Shown: piece by piece, positions 12,443-18,498 of the stretch
Numbering within the stretch: position 1 is the first letter of the stretch
Layout: each line of letters begins with the position of its first letter
Source of the DNA: a virus
DNA length: 26,285 nt
IMG/VR virus record: IMGVR_UViG_3300042350_004529
Coordinates: 1 to 26,285 of that record
Reading direction: 5' to 3' (one strand)
The notes under the pieces: generated by a model
The model's database searches: none
Told to the model about the DNA's origin: nothing
Seen by the model: only the letters and a program-made list of their open reading frames with translations
Position numbers and translations under genes: made by a program

Positions 12443-13030
12443 ATGACCGCCACCACCACCCGACCCGCTGCCACCGGGCAGCCCGCCAACCTGTACGCCC
12501 TGACCTGCGACGCCTACCGCATGGAAGTCGCCATCACCGAAGCCGCCGAAGGGCTGGTCAGCGATGATCCCCAGGTGGTTGCCGCTGCCGAAGCCGAGCT
12601 GGAGGCGCTGATAGCCGCTGGCGAAGGCGCCAAGGATGCCCTACTGGCTAAGGCCGATTCCTGGTGCTGGGTGATCGACCGTCTGCGGGATCATGCCGCT
12701 TCCCGCAAAGCTCACGCCGCCCGCCTGGTGGCATTGGCCCAAGCCGATGAGCGCAAGGCTGACGCGATGTTCGACAAGCTGACCGATCGGCTCCTGTTTT
12801 TGGATCCCGCCGCCACCAAGTTCGACCTGCCTACCCACCAACTGCGCAGCACCAAGGTGGTCACCGTCGAAATCGACGACGACCTGCTGCCCGAGGATCT
12901 GCCCGCCGAGTACCAGCGCACCAAGACCACCACGATGGTGGATCGCGTGGCCCTCAAGGCTGCTCTGAAGGGGGGTGCCGTGGTGAAGGGGGCCAGCCTG
13001 CTGGAGCACCGCTCCTGGCGGCTGGGTTGA
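12443..13030 (+). CDS. Siphovirus Gp157-like protein
   Basis: The 195-aa product fits the Gp157 family found in phage early regions, often beside recombination or replication genes. It has an N-terminal helical stretch (NLYALTCDAYRMEVAITEAA), repeated Ala/Glu helices, and a central WCWVIDRLRDHAASRKAHAA matching the family's 'virxLe..A..lk.Ei.RL' pattern. The C-terminal beta-rich part has LRSTKVVTVEIDDDLLPEDL, then RVALKAALKGGAVVKGASLL. The family is long described as conferring phage resistance in Streptococcus; its mechanism is unclear. Start ATG 12443, not the longer frame, follows CGCCACCAC. It overlaps the next frame's possible upstream region and leads the operon. Confidence 0.8.
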   Translation: MTATTTRPAATGQPANLYALTCDAYRMEVAITEAAEGLVSDDPQVVAAAEAELEALIAAGEGAKDALLAKADSWCWVIDRLRDHAASRKAHAARLVALAQADERKADAMFDKLTDRLLFLDPAATKFDLPTHQLRSTKVVTVEIDDDLLPEDLPAEYQRTKTTTMVDRVALKAALKGGAVVKGASLLEHRSWRLG

Positions 13031-13041
13031 GGAGCAGGCTG

Positions 13042-14493
13042 ATGTTCAACCATGATTTCTACCCAACCCCGCCAGAGGTGGCGGCCACCATGCTCGACTG
13101 CCTCGACCTACGGGGTAAGACGATCCTGGAGCCCAGCGCCGGTAGCGGGAACCTGGTTCGCGAGTGCTTGAACCGTGGCGCTGCTGAGGTGCTGTGGTGT
13201 GAAAAAGAACCGCAACTGCGCTCAATCGTGAATGGCATTCCAGGCCATCACCTTGGCGGCTGCCTGCATGAAGACTTCCTGCAAGTCCAAGCCGCCGATG
13301 TGTCGCACATCGACATGATCTGCATGAATCCACCATTCTCGGCGGATGAGGCCCACATCCTGTACGCATGGGAGATCGCCCCGCCCGGCTGCGAGATTGT
13401 GGCCCTGTGCAACTGGAACACCTGCGAAGGCCGCTACCGCCGCTTGCAGCTGCAGCTAGCCACCCTGGTGGAGGCGTACGGTAGCAGCGAATGCCTTGGG
13501 GAGTGCTTCGCCACCGCCGAGCGCCCCACACGGGTCAGCGTCGGCATGGTGCGCCTCCGCAAGCCGGGGCAACGTGTAAGCACCGCTGATGAGTTCGATG
13601 GGTTCTTCCTCGGGCCTGACGACATCGAGGCCCAAGGCGAGGGGTTGATCCCTTACCGCCGCAGCCGCGACATCGTGAACCGCTACGTGGAGGCCTGTCG
13701 CATCTACGACGAGCAGGTGGAGGCCGGGGTGCGCCTGCGCAGCGTGCTCGACGGGTTCTTTGGTGGGGAGCTTGGCCTGCAAGTCACGGTCGAGGGGGCC
13801 CCGGTTACCCGCAACCGGTTCCGCAAGGACCTTCAGAAGGCCGCCTGGAAGCATGTGTTTGCCGAGTTCCTGCCCGCGCAGATGGCCACCAGCAATCTGC
13901 AAAAGGACATCAACGCCTTTGTGGAGGAGCAATCTAAGATCCCGTTCACCGAGCGGAACATCTACCGGCTGCTCCAGATCGTGGCCGGCACACAGGAGCA
14001 GCGGGTAGACCGTGCCGTAGAGGAGGCGATCGACAGCCTCACCAAGCACACGAAAGAAAACCGCTGGGGTGTAGAAGGCTGGGTCACCAACTCTGGCTAC
14101 ATGCTGAACCGCCGCTTCATCCGCGCCTACATGGCGGAGCTGAGCTGGAACAACCGTGGCGTCAACCTCAAGACCTACGGCAGCCAGAGCGATGAGATCC
14201 GCGATCTGATCAAGGCGCTGTGCTTCATCACGGGCCGCAGCTACGACGAGGTGGCCCAACCTGAGAAGCCTTCTGGTGATGGCATCTTCTGGCCTGGTGA
14301 GTGGTACGAATGGGGGTTCTTCCGGTTCCGCGCCTACAAGAAGGGCACCGTCCACTTTGAGTTCCTGGATGAGGAGGTGTGGGCTGCCGTGAATGCCCGC
14401 TATGCCAGGATCAAGGGGCAGGTGCTGCCGGAAGCCTTTAGGCGAAAGGCTGCCCGCAGGCCCAGTCGTCAACCGGCGGGGGTAGCGGCATGA
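13042..14493 (+). CDS. SAM-dependent DNA methyltransferase with DUF4942-like C-terminus
   Basis: The 483-aa product starts at ATG 13042 with a good GAGGAG Shine-Dalgarno 7 nt upstream. The TTG at 13027 is unlikely. Motif I LEPSAGSG lies at residues 29-36 and the catalytic NPPF at 96-99, the order and form of gamma-type N6-adenine methyltransferases. NHDFYPTPPEVA at the start matches phage enzymes of this kind. From about residue 215 (IVNRYVEACRIYDEQVEAGV) to the end the sequence follows the DUF4942 module that accompanies such phage methyltransferases. It likely modifies phage DNA against restriction. Its stop overlaps the alpha-CTD-like gene (ATGA). Confidence 0.85.
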   Translation: MFNHDFYPTPPEVAATMLDCLDLRGKTILEPSAGSGNLVRECLNRGAAEVLWCEKEPQLRSIVNGIPGHHLGGCLHEDFLQVQAADVSHIDMICMNPPFSADEAHILYAWEIAPPGCEIVALCNWNTCEGRYRRLQLQLATLVEAYGSSECLGECFATAERPTRVSVGMVRLRKPGQRVSTADEFDGFFLGPDDIEAQGEGLIPYRRSRDIVNRYVEACRIYDEQVEAGVRLRSVLDGFFGGELGLQVTVEGAPVTRNRFRKDLQKAAWKHVFAEFLPAQMATSNLQKDINAFVEEQSKIPFTERNIYRLLQIVAGTQEQRVDRAVEEAIDSLTKHTKENRWGVEGWVTNSGYMLNRRFIRAYMAELSWNNRGVNLKTYGSQSDEIRDLIKALCFITGRSYDEVAQPEKPSGDGIFWPGEWYEWGFFRFRAYKKGTVHFEFLDEEVWAAVNARYARIKGQVLPEAFRRKAARRPSRQPAGVAA

Positions 14494-14837
14494 TCAGCTG
14501 TCCCGATTGCGGCGCTTTGGGCCATGAGGTCCTTTCCCGTTTTGAACTGATTGAGGCTCGGATTGAGGCATTGGTTGCCGCCATGGTGCGGGAAAGAACC
14601 CAGCCAGCCGAAGGGCCCGCCATGGCATCGGTGCCGATCGAGCGGTTAGACCTGCGCACCGTCCGCGCCTACAACACTCTCAAGCGGGCAGGGGTGCATA
14701 CGGTGGAGCACCTGCTGAACCTGACCCCCGCGGATCTGCTGCGGATCAAGCGGTTCGGTGTGACCTCGCTGGCTGATGTGGTGGAGGCCCTGGAGCGGCT
14801 GGGGCTGGAACTGCCACGGGAGAGGGTGAGGACATGA
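14490..14837 (+). CDS. Free-standing RNA polymerase alpha-CTD-like protein
   Basis: The 115-aa product is, in residues 49-108, an RNA polymerase alpha C-terminal domain: PIERLDLRTVRAYNTLKRAG, then VHTVEHLLNLTPADLLRIKR and FGVTSLADVVEALERLGLEL. Residues equivalent to DNA-contacting R265, N268, G296 and S299 of the E. coli domain are present (R59, N62, G90, S93). The usual GKKS/GQKS loop reads GVTS, losing the lysine. The N-terminus has CPDC at residues 4-7 (possible half zinc site) and a helix, but no alpha-NTD. It could bind UP-element DNA or compete for host activators. It is coupled to the methyltransferase gene by ATGA. Confidence 0.8.
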   Translation: MISCPDCGALGHEVLSRFELIEARIEALVAAMVRERTQPAEGPAMASVPIERLDLRTVRAYNTLKRAGVHTVEHLLNLTPADLLRIKRFGVTSLADVVEALERLGLELPRERVRT

Positions 14838-14882
14838 GCAGCAGTGTTTAATTTTCACAATTCAACCCATTCACTAGAACCC

Positions 14883-15191
14883 ATGGAAATCACTGACGAC
14901 GCAATAGCAATGGAAGCTATTGCATTTCTACAAGAAAAAGGCTATTCGATTGAGCAGATTTTACTTGCAATGGTCGCTAAGCCGGCACCAGAAGTGAAAG
15001 CCGAGGACCTCCCACCGTGGCCCATCGGAACGGTGGTCAGAGACACGAAAACCGGGTACAGGATTGTCTTAACGCACCCTCTTTTGCGCAGTGATGCCTA
15101 CGAATTTGTATGCGAGAAAGCGCATGGAGAAAAGCCGCATCCTGACTATTCTTATATTTGCAACGAGGAGTGGTGCCGATGCCGGAGCTGA
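14883..15191 (+). CDS. Small hypothetical protein
   Basis: The 102-aa product from ATG 14883 is MEITDDAIAMEAIAFLQEKG followed by YSIEQILLAMVAKPAPEVKA; GTG 14844 is an alternative start. A helical N-terminus precedes a small beta-rich domain (WPIGTVVRDTKTGYRIVLTH) and ends with Cys-rich YICNEEWCRCRS. It is distinctly more AT-rich than the neighbouring genes, suggesting later acquisition. Family unknown. It is the last solid gene before the terminator at 15339. Confidence 0.55.
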   Translation: MEITDDAIAMEAIAFLQEKGYSIEQILLAMVAKPAPEVKAEDLPPWPIGTVVRDTKTGYRIVLTHPLLRSDAYEFVCEKAHGEKPHPDYSYICNEEWCRCRS

Positions 15192-15338
15192 GCGGCAGCA
15201 AGCACCGGCAGCCTGACGCTGCCGGGTCGGTCCTACCCGTAAGGGCGGACGCTGGCTGGCCTGACGCGCCACCGCTCACGCACCCTCAGGCTCGGGGCCA
15301 GCCTCCGATACGAGGTGGCCCTCACCGCCTGATCCCTG

Positions 15339-15362
15339 GCCCTGGCAACCGCCGGGGCTTTT
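15339..15362 (+). terminator. Intrinsic terminator of the 12443-15191 operon
   Basis: GCCCTGGC-AACC-GCCGGGGC forms an 8-bp stem (one T-G pair) with a 4-nt loop, immediately followed by TTTTGCTTT. Confidence 0.75.
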
Positions 15363-15377
15363 GCTTTGGCGCCCATT

Positions 15378-15462
15378 GTTACGGTTTCTGAAACGCAACG
15401 ACGGCAGGGCTTTACGAAAGCAGGTTTGACGGCTTATGATTTGTGGACCGGGGCAGACCCGG
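15378..15462 (+). promoter_or_regulatory. Operator, promoter and 5' hairpin before the DUF6948-like gene
   Basis: 15378-15399 contains GTTACG, the palindrome GTTTC-T-GAAAC, then GCAAC. CTTTACGAAAG (15410-15420) is the exact complement of 2165-2175. TTTACG (15411-15416) and TATGAT (15435-15440) are 18 bp apart and fit -35/-10 boxes. The hairpin CCGGG-GCAGA-CCCGG (15448-15462) begins at about +1 and is followed by CCACCACCACCCGACC. The first ATG after it (15490) opens only ATG-CCC-TAA. The next real start is 15592. The rest of this 200-bp gap holds a GGCCC-GCTA-GGGCC hairpin (15504-15517). Confidence 0.5.
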
Positions 15463-15591
15463 CCACCACCACCCGACCACTCGCCAGCCATGCCCTAATT
15501 CACGGCCCGCTAGGGCCCATCCGGTAAACCAAACCAAGGCGCCTTGACCGATAGCGGGTTACTCCCTCACCTCACACTTTTTTACCCTCCA

Positions 15592-15924
15592 ATGTCTACT
15601 CCCGATTCCCAAGTCCTTGAGATCAACGGCGTCAGGTACGTGCCTGAAACCGCCGCCGGCCCCGCTGCGCTACCTGCGGGCAATCGAGCTGTCTTCGTGA
15701 TTGATCGCGGCTTTATCTATGCAGGCGATTGCTCAGTATCTGATGGGCAGTACACATTGACCAATGCCGTAAACTTGCGGCGCTACGAATCCATTGGGTT
15801 TGAGGGTGTACTTGCGGACCCCAAAAGCACCAAAGCCACAATCGTGGCCATGCCCTATCCCGTAATTGTGCCAGTCGGGTCTGTGTTGTTTCTGATTCCC
15901 GTTCCCCAAGGGTGGGGGCTGTGA
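15592..15924 (+). CDS. DUF6948-like phage protein
   Basis: The 110-aa product is a small all-beta protein of a family I recognise from phage accessory regions. NRAVFVIDRGFIYAGDCSVS, then YTLTNAVNLRRYESIGFEGV and a C-terminal VGSVLFLIPVPQGWGL match the pattern (V-D-RG-F-G, LT-A--V--W, --G-L). Function is unknown. The start is ATG 15592 after TTTTTTACCCTCC. Its stop overlaps the GTG of the Gly-rich repeat gene (GTGA); I recall proteins of this kind being followed or fused to such repeats elsewhere. Confidence 0.6.
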   Translation: MSTPDSQVLEINGVRYVPETAAGPAALPAGNRAVFVIDRGFIYAGDCSVSDGQYTLTNAVNLRRYESIGFEGVLADPKSTKATIVAMPYPVIVPVGSVLFLIPVPQGWGL

Positions 15925-16220
15925 CGGCACCCCTTCAAGCCGTTAGGCCGATCGGCTCCGGCGACGGCGACGGCTCCGGCGACGGCTACGGCTACGGCTA
16001 CGGCTACGGCTCCGGCTCCGGCTACGGCTACAGCTACAGCTACGGCGACGGCTACGGCTACGGCTCCGGCTCCGGCTCCGGCGACGGCTACGGCTACGGC
16101 TACGGCTACGGCTCCGGCTCCGGCTCCGGCGACGGCTACGGCTACGGCTACGGCTACAGCTACGGCGACGGCTCCGGCGACGGCTCCGGCTCCATTTCAA
16201 CTGCATTCAGAAGGCGCTAG
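15921..16220 (+). CDS. Gly-Tyr/Ser/Asp dipeptide-repeat protein
   Basis: The 99-aa product starts at GTG 15921, overlapping the TGA of the DUF6948-like gene. After VTAPLQAVRPIG come about 80 residues made almost only of Gly alternating with Tyr, Ser or Asp (GYGYGYG, GSGSGSGDG, SYSYGDG). The tail is SISTAFRRR. It contains a 16-residue near-duplicate block (SGSGSGDG followed by four GY pairs). It should be disordered and could phase-separate or act as a flexible adhesive linker. The reverse strand reads as an Arg-Ser repeat, but only the plus strand has a coupled start. Confidence 0.65.
   Translation: MTAPLQAVRPIGSGDGDGSGDGYGYGYGYGSGSGYGYSYSYGDGYGYGSGSGSGDGYGYGYGYGSGSGSGDGYGYGYGYSYGDGSGDGSGSISTAFRRR
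15955..16191 (+). repeat. Six-base-period microsatellite (GGCKMC-type)
   Basis: About 237 bp consist of GGCTAC, GGCTCC and GGCGAC units with a few AGCTAC, all in frame. A 48-bp block (three GGCTCC, one GGCGAC, four GGCTAC, less exact at the edges) is present twice. Unit gain or loss keeps the reading frame. Confidence 0.85.
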
Positions 16221-16262
16221 CACCTCCCCACCACCACCCCAAACTAAACCAAGGAGAAACAA

Positions 16263-16463
16263 ATGGAAGCGGGAAAGCATTATTGGATCAGCAAATCGGA
16301 TGGTACTGATAAGTGCCTTGTGTATTGTTACGTTAATCCCGATTTTGGCGATGGTACTCAAATAGGTATTGGGTTTAATATTGCCGATGGTGCGGGTTGG
16401 ATTCCTCTGTGGGACGTGCCGAAAGATACCGTAATCAAGGAAATGAAAGACTTAGGCCTCTAA
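16263..16463 (+). CDS. Small hypothetical protein with Shine-Dalgarno
   Basis: The 66-aa product (MEAGKHYWISKSDGTDKCLV then IGIGFNIADGAGWIPLWDVP) looks like a compact beta domain with a helical tail (KDTVIKEMKDLGL). Unlike its neighbours it has a clear AAGGAGA Shine-Dalgarno 6 nt before ATG and is AT-richer, both suggesting a separate origin. No family is recognised. The hairpin AACCTG-N7-CAGGTT (16474-16492) follows its stop, without a U-tract. Confidence 0.6.
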   Translation: MEAGKHYWISKSDGTDKCLVYCYVNPDFGDGTQIGIGFNIADGAGWIPLWDVPKDTVIKEMKDLGL

Positions 16464-16501
16464 CAACTGCTTCAACCTGACTAAAGCAGGTTAAGCAAAT
16501 G

Positions 16502-16514
16502 TTGATCAGATCAA
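16502..16514. promoter_or_regulatory. Perfect palindrome, possible operator
   Basis: TTGATC-A-GATCAA is a 13-bp perfect palindrome in the 163-bp gap before the gene at 16627. It is unrelated to the other operator-like motifs here. Confidence 0.3.
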
Positions 16515-16583
16515 CAGCCACCTTGCAGATCGCGGCATCCCCAGCAGCGTTTCCTCTGCTTACGTCGGCTGACCCCATGGCCC

Positions 16584-16600
16584 GCCGGAGTCAATCCGGC
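16584..16600 (+). promoter_or_regulatory. Leader stem-loop with compensatory base change
   Basis: GCCGGA-GTCAA-TCCGGC keeps the stem of the 7510 and 9219 elements while changing the loop-closing G-C to A-U on both sides. It is 26 nt before ATG 16627 and followed by CTCCACACCACCACCCC. Confidence 0.55.
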
Positions 16601-16626
16601 ACTCCACACCACCACCCCGACCGCCC

Positions 16627-16866
16627 ATGTCCACCCCTCTCGCCGAAGCCCTGCTCACCATCGAAGCGCACCCCCTCTGCTCCATCGCCAGTGAGCGGCA
16701 GGGTGATGATCTGGCCCCGTGGTTCTACGTCCAGAACGACGACAACGACGACTACTGCGATGTAGACACCCTGCCAGCCACTCTGGCCAGCTACGACGAG
16801 ACGCAGGCCCCTTACCGCCTCACCGTGCTTCTGCCGTTTGAGGAAGAGGGTTTCGCGTACGCCTAA
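16627..16866 (+). CDS. Small acidic hypothetical protein
   Basis: The 79-aa acidic product is MSTPLAEALLTIEAHPLCSI then ASERQGDDLAPWFYVQNDDN and YDETQAPYRLTVLLPFEEEG. It has an Asp-rich patch (NDDNDDYCDVD). No family is recognised. It starts at ATG 16627 after the conserved leader hairpin and CACCACCACC tract, not in the 16499 frame that runs through the hairpin. Its stop begins the alternative-hairpin segment at 16867. Confidence 0.55.
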   Translation: MSTPLAEALLTIEAHPLCSIASERQGDDLAPWFYVQNDDNDDYCDVDTLPATLASYDETQAPYRLTVLLPFEEEGFAYA

Positions 16867-16918
16867 TTGCTGCGCTTTCCAAACCACACTACGCAGCAGA
16901 TAAAGCCTGACTGCTGCG
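16867..16918 (+). promoter_or_regulatory. Mutually exclusive hairpins in a leader
   Basis: Three complementary arms lie in order: TTGCTGCG (16867-16874), CGCAGCAG (16892-16899) and CTGCTGCG (16911-16918). The middle arm can pair with either neighbour, 7-8 bp each way, as in attenuators. The segment ends 18 nt before ATG 16937 and is followed by CACACCACTCCACTTCCA. Confidence 0.5.
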
Positions 16919-16936
16919 CACACCACTCCACTTCCA

Positions 16937-17194
16937 ATGCCCACGATCACCCACACCCCCCGCCAGCAGCCGGTAGCCACCGCCATGGATCAGCTGCTGG
17001 CCGATGCCGAAGCCATCGCCCGCGCCATCGAAGACAACTCCCGAGAAGACGGCATTCCCGTGGATGCCCTGGCCCTTAGCAACTGGCGCAGCCGCATTTA
17101 TCGCATCACCTCCGCCCTCACCAACGCATCAATCCCCACCCCCACGTCATTCCTGCCGGCCTTCCCCTCCTGCACCGGCAAGGAACTGTTCTGA
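16937..17194 (+). CDS. Small hypothetical protein
   Basis: The 85-aa product (MPTITHTPRQQPVATAMDQL then LADAEAIARAIEDNSREDGI) has a helical middle ending RSRIYRITSALTNAS and a Pro-rich tail (IPTPTSFLPAFPSC). Not recognised. The start has no Shine-Dalgarno but a CACCACTCCACTTCCA leader. The 208 bp after it to 17402 hold no convincing gene, only the first copy of a 24-bp direct repeat and a short frame ending WNTWPLT. Confidence 0.45.
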   Translation: MPTITHTPRQQPVATAMDQLLADAEAIARAIEDNSREDGIPVDALALSNWRSRIYRITSALTNASIPTPTSFLPAFPSCTGKELF

Positions 17195-17281
17195 CCCTCG
17201 GGGCATGGCCCGGTGAGTTGCCGGACTACCTGCGCTCCCTGGTGATGCCATCCACTGCTCGGGTTAAGCGGTGGAACACAT

Positions 17282-17305
17282 GGCCTCTCACCTGAATCGG
17301 GACCC
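17282..17305 (+). repeat. 24-bp direct repeat, copy 1
   Basis: GGCCTCTCACCTGAATCGGG plus ACCC. It is identical to 18019-18042 and lies before the pentapeptide-repeat gene. In one frame both copies read ASHLNRDP. Confidence 0.9.
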
Positions 17306-17402
17306 GTCGAGGTCTGTCGTTGATTCCAGGGTTCATGCCCCAAGAGGGCGGCAGCAAGCGCACGCCTGTAAGACCCCCTTCCCGCCACCTATTCAAAATC
17401 CC

Positions 17403-18005
17403 GTGACTGAATCATCATCTTCCAGCCCGCCCGAAATCCTAGCCAACTTCAGCGGGGCCAACCTCAGCAAGCGAGACCTCAGCTGGGCCGACCTCAGTGG
17501 GGCCAACTTCAGCGGGGCCAACCTCAGCAAGCGAGACCTCAGCGGGGCCAACCTCAGCGAGGCCAACCTCAGCAAGGCCAACCTCAGCAAGGCCAACCTC
17601 AGCTGGGCCAACCTCAGCGAGGCCAACCTCAGCGAGGCCGACCTCAGCGGGGCCAACCTCAGCGAGGCCAACCTCAGCTGGGCCAACCTCAGCAAGGCCG
17701 ACCTCAGCGAGGCTCGTGGCCTCGTCATTGCAGCCGACTCGCTGCAGCGCCTCAAAGCCGCTGCAGCTGCTGCGCTTCTGCCCGGCGCTTTGGAAATGAA
17801 CAGCTGCCCCACCTCCTATTGCCTGAGCGGGTGGCTGATTTCCCAGGCCGGCGAAGCTGGCAGGTTGCTGGAGGTGGCGGTCGGCCCGGAAATCGCCGGC
17901 CTAATGCTCGGAGGCATCGAGGCCCACAGCCACTTCTACGACGACAACGAGGCCGCTACCAAGTGGCTGCAGTCGGTTCTGGCGCGGCCTGAGGTGACCC
18001 AATGA
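17403..18005 (+). CDS. Pentapeptide-repeat protein with conserved C-terminal domain
   Basis: From GTG 17403 the product is 200 aa (ATG 17271 or 17280 in the same frame are alternatives). Residues about 16-105 are 18 consecutive pentapeptides of A(N/D)LSx type (NFSGA NLSKR DLSWA and so on), predicted to form a right-handed quadrilateral beta helix. The remaining ~95 residues contain a domain often attached to phage pentapeptide proteins: CPTSYCLSGWLISQAGEAGR, then PEIAGLMLGGIEAHSHFYDD and a final helix. Some pentapeptide proteins mimic DNA and bind gyrase, but nothing here proves that. The uniform codon pattern (AACCTCAGC units) implies recent tandem growth. Confidence 0.8.
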   Translation: MTESSSSSPPEILANFSGANLSKRDLSWADLSGANFSGANLSKRDLSGANLSEANLSKANLSKANLSWANLSEANLSEADLSGANLSEANLSWANLSKADLSEARGLVIAADSLQRLKAAAAAALLPGALEMNSCPTSYCLSGWLISQAGEAGRLLEVAVGPEIAGLMLGGIEAHSHFYDDNEAATKWLQSVLARPEVTQ

Positions 18006-18018
18006 GTCGGCTGCCGAC

Positions 18019-18042
18019 GGCCTCTCACCTGAATCGGGACCC
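18019..18042 (+). repeat. 24-bp direct repeat, copy 2
   Basis: Exact second copy of 17282-17305, just after the pentapeptide gene. It lies inside a 15-codon frame (18002-18049, ATGA overlap with the previous stop) reading MSRLPTASHLNRDPL. Confidence 0.9.
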
Positions 18043-18059
18043 CCTTTAAACACTACCCC

Positions 18060-18263
18060 ATGGCCTTCTCAATCACCTACCACCCTCCGACCCGTGCAAA
18101 CTCCATCCTCCCCAGCATCTTCCAGTCCAGCGACACCCAGCACACCGAATGGATCACTCCCGATGGTTGGAGTGCCCACGACGCCAAACAAGCCTTTGAG
18201 GTGCGTCACCCCGGCGCCGTTGTCCTTCGCTGTGAAGTCATCCCCTGCGAGGTTCTCGCTTGA
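18060..18263 (+). CDS. Small hypothetical protein
   Basis: The 67-aa product is MAFSITYHPPTRANSILPSI then FQSSDTQHTEWITPDGWSAH and DAKQAFEVRHPGAVVLRCEV. Its middle and end read like a small alpha/beta fold. Not recognised. It starts at ATG 18060 after AACACTACCCC, with no Shine-Dalgarno. It opens the long coupled run that continues to 22787. Its TGA overlaps a TTG start (TTGA). Confidence 0.5.
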   Translation: MAFSITYHPPTRANSILPSIFQSSDTQHTEWITPDGWSAHDAKQAFEVRHPGAVVLRCEVIPCEVLA

Positions 18264-18376
18264 GCCGACCCTTCCCACGGTTTCTAATCGCCGCTCTGCT
18301 TGTGCTACTGATCGCGCAGAGGAGGTGCTCCAAGCCGAACGCCGCCGCCGCAGTGAAGCCTCCGATCGCCGAGTAG
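18260..18376 (+). CDS. Tiny putative membrane protein (TTG start)
   Basis: Starting at TTG 18260, which overlaps the previous stop, the frame encodes 38 residues: a basic N-terminus, one hydrophobic helix (FLIAALLVLLIA) and a short polar tail with Pro and Ala. It overlaps the next membrane-protein frame. It lacks a proper lipobox (QRRC is not one), so a spanin-type lipoprotein is not supported. Confidence 0.35.
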   Translation: MSRPFPRFLIAALLVLLIAQRRCSKPNAAAAVKPPIAE

Positions 18377-18498
18377 GGCCCACCTTGTTTGCCATCCTGC
18401 TATTGCTGGGGGCCATTATTCTTGGCCAAGCCCTGGCCCTGCGGGACGCCCATCAGCAACTGCTGCACGAACGCCACGTATCACCGAGGGCCCGATGA
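18325..18498 (+). CDS. Small putative membrane protein
   Basis: From GTG 18325 the 57-residue product has a basic start (VLQAERRRRSEASDRRVG), one strong transmembrane helix (PTLFAILLLLGAIILGQALA) and a charged tail. The stop overlaps ATG 18495 (ATGA), supporting this frame. The GTG choice is uncertain because no other start exists after the previous gene. It lies partly on top of the frame at 18260. Confidence 0.45.
   Translation: MLQAERRRRSEASDRRVGPTLFAILLLLGAIILGQALALRDAHQQLLHERHVSPRAR

Noticed and set aside
13456-14472. Long minus-strand frame opposite the methyltransferase
   Set aside because: Mirror of a high-GC gene; the plus strand has clear methyltransferase motifs.
15179-15391. 70-codon frame after the 14883 gene
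   Set aside because: It overlaps the previous stop and could be coupled, but it runs through the operon's intrinsic terminator and is Pro/Gly/Arg-rich without recognisable features.
15490-15498. ATG-CCC-TAA minimal ORF after the 15448 leader hairpin
   Set aside because: The leader looks like that of a gene, but two codons cannot be called one; noted only as a possible decayed start.
15943-16206. Minus-strand Arg-Ser repeat ORF
   Set aside because: It is the complement of the Gly-Tyr/Ser/Asp repeat; only the plus strand has a coupled GTG start.
16499-16765. 88-codon frame starting at 16499
   Set aside because: It passes through the palindrome and conserved leader hairpin and overlaps the better-supported gene at 16627.
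17393-17812. Minus-strand Leu/Arg-rich repeat ORF
   Set aside because: Shadow of the pentapeptide repeats on the opposite strand.
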